Source: Nymphaea colorata (Eukaryota > Streptophyta > Magnoliopsida > Nymphaeales > Nymphaeaceae). From it: a DNA stretch of 64,000 nt. Below the pieces are notes generated by a model. It was given only the letters and a program-made list of their open reading frames with translations, was not told the origin of the DNA and did not search any database. The stretch spans positions 15,374,802 through 15,438,801 of the forward strand of contig NC_045145.1 of assembly GCF_008831285.2 (NCBI RefSeq). Reading direction: 5' to 3'. Of this stretch, positions 1 through 10,086 are shown in pieces (position 1 is the first letter of the stretch; each line of letters begins with the position of its first letter). A program made the position numbers and the translations under genes.

Positions 1-47
1 AAATTGAAATCTTATCTTTTGGGAAAAGCCCTTCAAACTTGTTTATT

Positions 48-1215
48 TAGATGTTTGAATGTCAACCCACATTATGTCAAGGGGTGTATTATGGATCTAA
101 ATTTTACCCCAGATTTAAATCCAACATTTAAACTGGATCAGGTGAGACTTTTGATCAATACCCTAGATCAAAAGTTGAAAATCCAACACTTAAAACTGAT
201 CAGATTAGACCTTTGATCCAAGTCCTATATCCTAATTCCAAATCCAACATTTAAACCGGATTAGATTAGACCTCTGATCTCTACTTGAGATACAAAAATC
301 AAATTCAACATTGAAACCAGATCAGATTAGACCCTTGATGTAGATGCAAGGTTCAAAGTTCAAATCCAACATCTAAACCGGATCAGATTGGACCTTTGAT
401 CTAAATCCCATGTTTAAAATCGAAATCCAAAAATTATGGATTGGGCCCATGATCTATATCTCATGTCTAAAACACAAATTCAACAACTAAACCAGATCAG
501 GTGAGACCTCTGATCTAAATTGTGGATCTAAAATCGGAATTCAACACCAAATCTGGGTCAGATCAGACCTCTGATCCTATCCACTTGAAAGATCATGGCT
601 ATGATATTTTTTTCTTGCCAAATAAATGTTGGTTGTAGGATGGTCAGTTTGTTAAATTGGTTGGGGATGGTTTTAGAAAAGGATGTGTATATTATATGTA
701 CAATTTTTTATCTCCAACTATTTGTGATTTAGTGTTTTTGAAAAGATTAATATCAATATTTGCAGCAAATGTCAAGACCTAATGTTAGAAATTTGACTTT
801 GATATCCCCATCAAAAGCTTTTGTGTTGGAGATTTCATATGTGATGAATGTATACATGAAAGTTTGAAATCTGGACAAAGATATATTTTCACTACAGTAT
901 CTATAGAACTTGTTTTTTGGGATGTTTGGTAAGCTGCCTACATTATGTCGAGGGATGGATTGTGGATCTAGATTAACCTCAAATTTAAATCCAACATTTA
1001 AGTCAGATTAGATCAGACCTTTGATGCAGACCCTCGATCAGAAGTCGAAATACAACACCTATATCGATCGTATTAGACCTGTGATCCAAACTTTATATTA
1101 TAAGTTCAAATCCAACATTTATACCGGATCATATTAGACCTCTGATCTATCCAAGAGATACATAAGTCAAATTCAACTTTGAGATCAGATCAAATTAGAC
1201 TGATCGAGATCCTAT
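48..1215. repeat. Decayed minisatellite, about 61-bp unit, in two blocks
   Basis: Imperfect tandem units carry the recurring core 'aaatccaacatttaaac' followed by 'gatcagattagacctttgat'. The core 'gacct(t/c)tgatc' recurs at about 141, 203, 264, 324, 385, 437, 500 and 561, and again at about 1010, 1071, 1133 and 1193, a spacing close to 61 bp. The two blocks (about 48-600 and 925-1215) begin with the same 'acattatgtc' segment, so a larger unit was itself duplicated around unrelated sequence at 620-920. Unit identity is low, which suggests age. No coding role is visible. Confidence 0.8.
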
Positions 1216-2121
1216 ATGAGCCCATGGTTGTGGCTGCATCTGTGATAGGCATGGTTTGCAAATACATAGGGGGGCATCTCCCCTCATTAAGGAGCTATTG
1301 ATCCCCATTTGAAACTCTTTTTTTTTGTGTGGTCTACCATGTGTGAACATGGCTGGAAATGGTGGGGATTGGCCATTGGATGTTTGAAGGAAAATAGATA
1401 GCCATGGTGAGCTGTAATTTGATGAAAATTATGCAAGTGGTGATTCCATGCACTTATTTTCAGTGTTTAAGTTGATTTGTGAGTCATGTACAACGTCTAT
1501 GGTGCATTTAATGTTCACTTGGTGAGCTTAGGTCTCTGCTGCAATTTCTCTTTGAATGATAAATTGCTACTTTGTGTCCTTCCTTGTGATTAGATACTGA
1601 AAGGCTTATACTGCAAGTGATTCGATCAAGTTGTGGATTATGATGCAGTTCCTTTGAGCAGGTGTGCATGATTGAGGTTTACTTAGTTTTCCATTACTGT
1701 ATTAGCTCCAGCTTTTTGCCCGCTCCAAATAGAGCACAATGATAGCACAACTAGTTGCAGCTTTCTTTTGCAGATTATGACTGAACCAATAGAGCAGATG
1801 TTTATACAGGCAAAGGAAGACGTGAATGCTACAAAAATGAAGGCAATTCATGACGGTAATTTTTTTGAGCAGATGTTTCCTAGTTCTATGCCTTAAAAGG
1901 ACAAATTATGTACATGATTAGGGAATACACTGTTTATACAAAAGCAATTTTTTTTCTCCTAGATGTTGCAACTTGAAGATGACACCCCTGTTAACTTATT
2001 TGACATGCCATATATGTATGCCTTTGTTATACATGTCTTCTTCCTGCATCTGTATTCTGTAGTGCTCGTCAATCTTGTTATATGTACGCTTGCAATTGTG
2101 GGACTTCTATTCTCTTGCCAG
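1216..2121 (+). other. Intergenic DNA with one exon-like segment at about 1774-1854
   Basis: Most of this stretch is AT-rich DNA without a recognisable gene. One segment at about 1774-1854 looks like an exon. It is preceded by a pyrimidine-rich tract ending in 'tttgcag', is open in one frame starting with residues IMTEPIEQMF, and ends before 'gtaatt'. I do not recognise the peptide. It lies a short distance upstream of a GCP4-like fragment on the same strand, but I could not match it to that protein. Confidence 0.3.
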
Positions 2122-2211
2122 TGCTTTCTTGAGGAGAGCTACCCACTAACGCACCTTCCACCTCATTATTCAACTGCCGAACCTGACCTTATGGTTCCAT
2201 TTCATTTGGTT
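2122..2211 (+). pseudogene. GCP4: GCP4-like (gamma-tubulin complex) exon fragment
   Basis: An isolated exon remnant of about 30 codons. It is preceded by an intact acceptor ('ttctcttgccag') and reads CFLEESYPLTHLPPHYSTAE followed by PDLMVPFHL. This closely resembles the conserved stretch of plant gamma-tubulin complex protein 4 that contains a CFLEES core and an MVPFQLA-type end. GCP4 is a Spc97/Spc98-family subunit of the gamma-tubulin ring complex. Similarity stops at the expected exon end, where the donor appears lost, and no flanking GCP4 exons are nearby. The retained splice acceptor shows a genomic, unprocessed origin. The match is from memory of the family and was not searched. Confidence 0.6.
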
Positions 2212-3889
2212 GGTTTTTATCATGCTCTTTTAGGCTCTTCACTTCTGTCAACACGGAGCATTGCATATGATTTTTCTGCTTATGTATCTTAGTTGGAAAA
2301 TTTATGTTACTTTGAGGGAATTCACTTTAAGTTGTCAGGCCATTGTTGCAAAGTTGTTAACTAATTTTAGTCTAGATAATTACATAATAACTATCAAATT
2401 TAGGAGTCACTCTGCGAAGAAGCGGCTCTTGGAGTAGGCTGCATTTTTAGCAATTTGCACGACAACATCATCTAGATGTGCTGCAATTAAGATTCTAAGT
2501 GCATGTATATTGCCTTTAGGATATCTGGTTGGCAATAACCTGATTTCATTAGCTTGTTAGTTTATCCGACGCTTCTTATGGATTTGTTGGAGCATGTCTT
2601 TCACCAGTCTAGGATATCATATATGAGAAGTTATGCAAACATTTTCAGAATTAAACATCTTTAAATTTTATTGATGTACGAAAAGGTTTTAACCATAGGT
2701 TGCATATCTTTCAAGTAATTTGAAGCAGTCAGTGTGCTAGAAAGCAGTGGCCTTCACAGCAAGTCACAATATGAAAAAATAGTGAGTGCGAGATAAGCAG
2801 TGGCTTCTCTTCTTTTTGACCCATATTTAAGGCAGAATTTAGATACCAAGTTTGTGCCAAGCCGCCTATTGCATTTAAGGCATTTAAAGTGAAACCTTAA
2901 CAAGTCTATGCAATTCATGTTCACGCTATTTTTGAATTTATTCTTTCTTCTTTGTGTTTTATGTTCGTTTCTTTTTTAGAATCTTTAATACTTAGAAGTT
3001 AAATTTGCTATATCCTTATATTACGTAAGTAGCTTTGAACCCAACCGATATGGGTTTTATATTAATGAATATCAATCAAGTTTAGCTGACTGCTGCTGAA
3101 CCACAGCTTGATTAGCTATCATCTGTATCCTGTGACATTCAGCTGCATTTCTTTTTACATTTTTCAATTCATGAGTCTGCATTTATACCAAGGTCTTTAA
3201 TGATATATTAAATGGTTTGTTAAACATTTATTTGTTTTAATTAAGAAATCTCTTGTTTTCACATTTTCAAATTATAGATTGAATGAACGTAAACTAGCTA
3301 TGTGTTAGGAGTTGGGCCCAGATCTGTTGGATCTGGAGTCATCTTAATAAGGCTTGTTTGGTCTTGGAGCCTAATGTTAAGTGTTTTCTACTTCCGCTGT
3401 ATCGAGTCCTTGGTGACCCCTGTTAGTGTCCTGTAGAACTGAACCAGTAAGGTGGGTCAGGTGGTGAGTCAAAGTATGTAATAAACCCAACCCATATATA
3501 GTGCAAAGGGATTAAAGCACTAATACAGGAAATGAATTTTACTGGTTAATTCAGTGAAGCTGGGCTTCCAGAGGTGTTAGCAACAAGTATTTCACCATTG
3601 TTCGCTGGTGCTTACTCTATGCCATTTATCCTTTGCATAGGTTGTGCTTTGATTTTGGTCAACCTTTTTGTTTCATTTCCTGTACCGTATTTGCTTCTAA
3701 ATTCATGTGCAACTCTGGAGAAAAAATGTGAGGCCCATATCTGATCATGCAAACGATCTGATTGTTCACAGTTTTGTGTTATTTATTGCATTGGGGAAAA
3801 ATGAAGTTGGAAGGATGCATGATAATTTACCATTGATCAGGCTTGTGAATTATGTAGCCACTAAACCTTGAAGACTGTTATTTTTTAAA
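2212..3889. other. Intergenic DNA, no gene seen
   Basis: AT-rich sequence with frequent stops in all frames. I found no exon chain, RNA gene or clear repeat boundary. Similarity to the GCP4 protein ends at its upstream edge. Confidence 0.5.
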
Positions 3890-5620
3890 AAAAATTGACA
3901 ATGATTTTGAAAAAATTGTCCTTGTTATACTCGCTAAATATGTGCGTGGAAGTTGGATCTTACTCATGCGAAATGTAGATTTGATTTCAAATTTCAATTC
4001 ATTTCAAATTTCATTCTTATTGAGGAAAATCAATAAGAATGGCTATGTGGTACTAAGGTACTGTTCTCTTCACGCAATACGGGACTGATTCATTTGCGGC
4101 TTTTGTTTTATATAGAAGATTTTAAACTATTGATTAATCAAACTTGTTTTGAGTCAAATAAATTGACTTCGTACACAATGCAGTTTAGGTGGTTCATAAG
4201 TACCTAAGAGAGAGAAAAGCTTGTTGAGAATATGTCTTTGGTCTTTTAGAGATTCTGCTTTATTTGTGCTAATACGTTGAAGGTTCCTGAAGTACTGTAT
4301 TGGCAAAATTCTGCAAGAAAAGAACTTGTCGATCGTTTATTTTCTCTTAATACCTATTAGCAACATCGCCTTTGTCATTTACCATATATTCATTTTGAAA
4401 TATTTAAAAAATCTTCAAAATGCTCATTTTTTATTAGAAGTCTGTGGTGATGTAATGTTCTCGTTCATGAAGCGAAAGGTTTGAAATCGCCTCAAGCTCT
4501 TGGTTATGATAAACAAATTGAACGTATCTAATCATTTTATATTGTCTAAGTTCTTGCGTCAGAGGTGCGCACTGCGCACATGTGAATGTAATCATCAAAT
4601 GGGTGATTCTTTCGTTATGTCCACTGTTTTCGGTCATCCTGCTTAATTATAATCAATGGTTTTGATAATGATGCTGAATTTTATTATCGTCAATTGCTTA
4701 AGTCTTTTACCTATATTTGAATGGAAGAAATTGCCCGGCCACAAGGTCTCGTGAAGTTCAAAATATTTACTGAAACTGGTTAGGTTTTGCATCTTAATTT
4801 ATAAGTTTATTTCAGGTGGAATGCAAAATTTTGCTTCAAAGTAAACGGAAGGAGGAGAAAATCGACATAGCAACGTGACTTTATTGGCGTAACATGATAA
4901 TTTTATATCAGGAAATTGTGGAGACTTCATTTGCGTTGGGTTTCTTTTTTTTTCCATTTATAATTCTGTGCACTGGTTCAAGTCAACTTCTCATGGAGCC
5001 GATCCGTGAAAGCTGAAACTGGGCCAATTTCGTTGAATCTTTTGAGGCAAAACAGGTTTGCATTATAGTTGGATTTTCTGTGATTCATGTATTCAAAACC
5101 AAATCCATGTCTGGAATCCAATAAATCTGCAATCCAATTATATGCATGGAAGTTGAATTTTACTCATGAAATGTAATTTGATTTCAAATTCTCATCTCGG
5201 TTCAAGTTTGATTCTTATTGAGGAAAGTCAATAAGAATTGCCATGCGGTACTGGAAAGGAGAGGGTTTGGCTTTGCCTCCTTTTAATGTGGGCCTTCTCT
5301 CTGACTGCTAAGAACAAGAAACCCTTAGATTTAGAACAGGAACTATCTGTACCCATCGATGCGACGTCGCATATTTGATATAGATATGGATTGATGATTA
5401 ATTGATCATTTGAATCATGTGAGAAATCCAATTGTTAGGTTATTCTTTTGTTATGTTCATTGTTTTCCGTCAACCTGTTTAATTATACACTTATATTCAA
5501 TCCTTTTGGTAACGATGCTGAATTTTATTATAGTCAAACACAGGAGATTTCTAGTATATGGATCAAAGAAATTACTGGCCACAAAGGTCTAGTGGAGGTA
5601 AAAAGTATTTATTATAATAG
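3890..5620 (+). repeat. Diverged direct duplication (copies about 3920-4760 and 5130-5620)
   Basis: Two direct copies can be aligned by eye. Both contain 'ttcttattgaggaaa(a/g)tcaataagaat', at about 4015 and 5211. Both also contain 'gatgctgaattttattat', at about 4671 and 5514, followed by related text ending in a '(c)ggccacaa(a)ggtct' motif. The first copy is longer because of extra sequence in its middle. Both encode the short peptide NDAEFYY in one frame, but neither has a long open frame. This may be the remains of a transposable element; I cannot name the family. Confidence 0.6.
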
Positions 5621-7318
5621 TTCTGAACGCAATCATAAATCACATCATAAACTAAGTTGTTGCTAATGCTAGGTATAGTAATTGTTCTTTTACCACAAAT
5701 TTTAACTATCCAACAACATTTTTTAACTGACAAGATTAGATCATCAGATTTTTAAAATAAAATATTTCGAAAATTACTCAATCAAGCCAAAATGCATCGA
5801 CCGGTGGGGCATGATTCGATATACGGTCCTTTTATTTGTGGGGTTAAAGAAAACAATAAAAGGATGCGAATGACTGCATCTGGACCTTTTATATTAAAAA
5901 GTTTACGATTTTCGTAAAAATTATTAAATACCTATTTCTTGAGTTTATCAAACTTCTTTTGAGACATTAGTCAGGGTTTGTTGGATTAAGAGCGAGGTGG
6001 TGGCCGCCTCATTGTTTTATCAATCAGGTAGCTTGTTTTAGGCATAGGATTGAGTGACAGAGAAAGAAGGAGAAAATGGCTTCAATGCGTTCATGTTGCG
6101 GCAAACAATAACGTACTCATTTAAAAGCACATTTTTACTCCGACGAGGGATGAATGTAACATGCTTGCAATCTAAAACCTAACTTATCCACTGTCCCACC
6201 AATTACGTGCAATCGGTCCCGGAGGCGCGGTGGATGTTGCCGGAAACCAAGACGATGGCCCTGTTTGTGAGCCTCTCTCTCTCTCTTGGTCATGGTGTGT
6301 GTTTGTTTAATCGATCTACGCTGCTCTTTCCTGTCTTGCCGAAAATTCGTGAAGGCAATTGTCTGCACTTATTTTTACGTGCCGGAAATATTAAATCATA
6401 TGGATGCTAGGAGAAAGCTGATAATGAGTATTCTCAAGTCAAATTTATTTCTTAGAATCAACGGCGATTTTTGGGATTTTAGATGATTGGCTATATTTAT
6501 GTTTTGTAATATGATACGCACTTAAAGTTTTCTTTAATATCACAAAGAAACCGTACTTTTGAATACGAAGGCCTTTATCAGTGTTCTCAACTCTTCTTCT
6601 ACTTACCCTTTTGTATCGTATTAGGTGCATTTCTTAAACTTTAGATCATCAAGATGCCACTTAACGGCTTAGAAAATGAGATGGCAGATAAAAAAAGGTC
6701 CGGTCTCATGCCTTCACGCCATGTTTCGTACTGTCAACGGGTTTGGAATTATTTTTTCGCATCTAAAATTTAACAAATTGTCGACGGCTGTAAAGCTCCT
6801 AATCAAAGTTTCAGGCGGACCAAGTATCTTGGTTGATTCTTTTTTCCTTTTTTTTCTTTTCTTCATCACTTCACTATGAACGAGACGTCCAAAACTCCAA
6901 TAATTTATGCATAGGAAAAACCAGCAGAGTCTAGACATCCAAAATCATTTTCAATAATAAACTTGACAATGTTGATTTAATAAAAACTCATTAACCAAGC
7001 CAACCAAATTTACAAAGTGGCCAGCACTCCTATTTATTGGGAGGCTAATCGGTGGTGGAAGAATCTATTAAGTTCTATAATATTTTTTTTTACATTTGAT
7101 CATTACGCTTAAGCACCGTCTTTTAGAAAGGCGGGTCACAGCCTTTTGAATCTTCTCGTCTTTCAGGAGAGTCGGTAATGACTCTTTATAATATATATAT
7201 ATAAATTATCTGGCGGGCATTCTTTGAGCGTGTATTTTTTATGTACAAGACTTGGCGGTTCAGTTTGGCGTGAATTTTCTCCCCACCGACTCCGATCGAG
7301 GAAAGGTCAGCAGACGCC
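5621..7318. other. Intergenic DNA, no gene seen
   Basis: No credible exon chain or RNA gene. Short open frames on both strands lack family features. A small 'ctctctctctct' tract lies near 6273, and a short AT tract near 7190 sits just upstream of the REV1-like fragment. Confidence 0.5.
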
Positions 7319-8116
7319 ATGAGCTCCGATTCTTCGAAGTCCGGCAAGCGCCGCGTTGCCGCGACTCGCACTCTGGCAAGAAGCAGAAGCAGAAAACCCT
7401 AGGAATGGCGTGAGGCGCCAATTCTCCCTCGTCTTCCAAGTCGCTTGCCTTCTCCAAGAGATCTCCCTTTCCCGACTTCGGCAGGTTCTCCGTCTCTCTT
7501 CCCCCTTTTTTTCCTTTCCTATTTCCAATTTCATCCAGATGATTTTGGTTTGGAAATACATATTACCAACTCATGTGATCGTTCAGATACATGGATGAGA
7601 AGAATCGGAAGCTCAGATTGCAATTCGATGTCGATACTTTAAGTCATCCCCAGGGTTATCTCAGAATATATTTATTTCCTCTTCCCGTCGGTACTTAGTG
7701 CATTATTTTTTCTGGTTTGATTTATTTGTGGCCTGCTTCTTGATAACGCGATTCTTTGATTCATCAATGATTTTTTTCATGTCCACAAAGCGGGTATCTG
7801 ATTTGTTGGTGACGTGTTTTATAATCATGCCCTAGCTGTTCATTGGCTTCTTGATCGTCCTTAGTGATGATATACCGATCACTTGTTTCTCAATCGTCGC
7901 CTACCGATTCCTTAATTTCTTGACGTATTGTTTGTATTCTTTGATTTCTTGATGACTTGTTTCTTAGTCGTTGCCTTATGATTATTTGATTTCTTAATGT
8001 CCTGCATTCGAAACAGTACTTTATTATTTCCTTATTGGTCATCCCCACAGGGATTCCACCGCGAAGAAGGGCCTCTTTCACAGCATCTCTTTCACTGGAA
8101 TACTTGAATTGATGAA
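7319..8116 (+). pseudogene. REV1: REV1-like 5' gene fragment (translesion DNA polymerase), broken
   Basis: Three exon remnants resemble the N-terminus of plant REV1, the deoxycytidyl transferase of translesion synthesis. Exon 1 (7319-7484) starts at an ATG with MSSDSSKSGKRR. It then continues in another frame with SGKKQKQKTLGMA, a TGA stop at 7411-7413, and GANSPSSS through RSPFPDFG. In plant REV1 the corresponding site reads Ala-Trp-Gly-Ala, so TGA probably replaced TGG. A gt..ag intron leads to exon 2 (7587-7654), which reads YMDEKNRKLRLQFDVD in frame. Exon 3 (about 8051-8116) reads DSTAKKGLFHSISF, like the start of the REV1 BRCT domain, but in a phase that does not join. No polymerase exons follow. 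It is non-functional as it stands. The family match is from memory. Confidence 0.6.
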
Positions 8117-9124
8117 TTCTTTGCTAAAGGCTAAAATACAAATGAACACCATTCCTTGTGACTATGGAATGTCGAAAGACATTTTATTTCAAGAATGTCT
8201 TTAAGCATCTTCTACGGCCTGACGCGAGTCTTGCTAATTTCAGTATTTCTCTTTTCTTTTAACTAAATTAAATTATTTTGACATTTATTTATTTATTAAT
8301 AAATGTTTTCCGTAAAGTTGCCATTTTAAAAAATTTGCTTTGCTGCTACTATGCTAGCAAGAATTTGCTTCCTCTGTTGTCCTACATGCCAAATTACCTG
8401 CACATGTAGTTACATACACTGCCCACTCGTAAACTTGAATGATAGATGTGGCATTAGTCCTGCCTGGAGTTTGCCACCTGAAATTGCTGTAATAAGTCTG
8501 CACGAGCCGTGTATCAAAACTAAAGAAGAAAATTTAAGGCCATTTTGTTGTTAGACCTTGTTATCATTTGTGGTGGCTGGATTTAAATTTTGATTTTTAG
8601 TATTGCTGGGATTAAATTCTTTCTTTAATTTTCTTGATATAGAGTTGCTATTGCCCTCTATTTGAAGTTTATATTAATGCTGTGATACTCCATTGTAGAT
8701 GGCAGCTTCTTCTGCTATTAAGTTTTACATCTCCTCACTACTAAGATGCAAGCTTTTTCAGATCATTAGATGAATAGAAACTTACTATAGATGTTTTTGA
8801 ATTGTTTTTTCTTTAGTGTAAATTGTGTGGCTTGCTCAAACCAATTTTACAGTTCTTTTACCTCTGTTTCATTGACTTCTTAAGGAAGTCCAGGCTATAT
8901 TGTCCATTAAACGTAATATTGAAAAAAAAAAAATTGTTTTCTCTAAGCATCAAAACCTTTGATGGTGATTGTTTCTGAACAAACTCGTTCTTAAGATGGG
9001 CCATGACATTGAAACAGATTTGCTCTCTGATATTGTTCAAGCACATGTACCTTTGTAATATTTTTCTGTTCTACTTTATGCCTACTTGACACGTACATCA
9101 TGGGTTGTTTGCTTCATAGTGCAG
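8117..9124. other. Intergenic DNA between two gene fragments, no gene seen
   Basis: AT-rich sequence between the REV1-like and GCP4-like remnants. No REV1 exons beyond the BRCT start and no GCP4 exons upstream of 9125 could be found. A run of A residues lies near 8920. Confidence 0.45.
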
Positions 9125-9630
9125 GATATGCCACCAGAATATATCAATATGTGGGTGTCTGAATCCATACTTTTCTTTGGGAAAACAATAAGGGTTCTAT
9201 GGAACCCTAGTCCTGCTTCCAGGTGTGAGGCTGATGCTTTTCATTATGGAGTTCCAAGAGGATCCAACAAATATCATGGACTGTTTGGATGCTTTTCTCA
9301 AAAAGAAACTTGTATTGACATTCAACTTGTTGGAGAAGAATTGATGCCTCAATCTGAAGTTAAGGTGATAAAATTGTTGGTATGCTTCAAGAATTAAGGG
9401 AACCCACCATCCATCTTTGTTTTTCTTCATATTGTGAATTTTATGTGTGACTTAGTCCTTATGGTAATTGTTTGAAAAAAGTTATAGTTTGCAATCAATT
9501 GCTTTTCTTGTCTGTACCATCTTGCTACAATTTTTTTCTGACTTTAGATATCTTGCATGAGTTCCCCGAGGTTCATAAGAGGTCATTGGAACGTGCCGTT
9601 GACTCCTTTCGCATGATGGCTGCCATCTAG
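9125..9630 (+). pseudogene. GCP4: GCP4-like two-exon fragment, broken
   Basis: The first remnant exon (9125-9364, exactly 80 codons) follows a 'gtgcag' acceptor and ends before a 'gtgata' donor. It starts DMPPEYINMWVSESILFFGK, then reads TIRVLWNPSP, and ends GEELMPQSEVK. Plant GCP4 carries the same segment (an ESILFAGKAIRVLRNPSP core and a LLPQSEADK end). The second remnant (about 9548-9630) reads ILHEFPEVHKRSLERAVDSF and stops at TAG. It resembles the next conserved segment (EFHKRSFE..VDS), but it is out of frame with the first exon and truncated. The order is inverted relative to the downstream GCP4 piece at 2122, which encodes a more C-terminal part. Confidence 0.65.
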
Positions 9631-10086
9631 GTAGGTGGGGCGTTAGCAATATAATCGTATTGCTGACTCCAAGGGGAAAAAACAATCAAAACAATCGGGA
9701 TTCGGATTATTTATCCAGAAAACATGCAATCTCCATAAATGAAAAGGGTTGCTTTCAAAACTTCTTTTCTTGCTGTCAAATGCCTTTTAAGTAATCGTCG
9801 CCAAGTTGTTGTTGACGTGAAGTTACCAATAACAACAAAGTGAACGTGAATTTGTAATGTCTGTAAGATAGGGATGAATTTGAAAATATTTGCAAGTGGA
9901 GTTCCGAGTTCCTACGCGCCGTGTGGACTTGTGGAGTATTATGCGACGACAAAAGGTGAAAAACTATAAAGAAAATTGTTCGCCATGAATACCATTTAAA
10001 CCAACCAGGCAACCATCAAGCCCTCCGCTCTCTTTTCCCTCACAGGTAGAAGGAAGAAAGAGAGCGCAAGGGAGGGAAGTGATCGG
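9631..10086 (+). promoter_or_regulatory. Upstream region of the methyltransferase gene
   Basis: This 456-bp stretch lies between the GCP4-like remnant and the methyltransferase ATG. A TATA-like 'ctataaa' at 9964-9970 lies about 117 bp before the ATG. A purine-rich leader with 'gaaggaagaaagagagcgcaa' character precedes the start codon. These are sequence impressions, not demonstrated elements. Confidence 0.35.
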
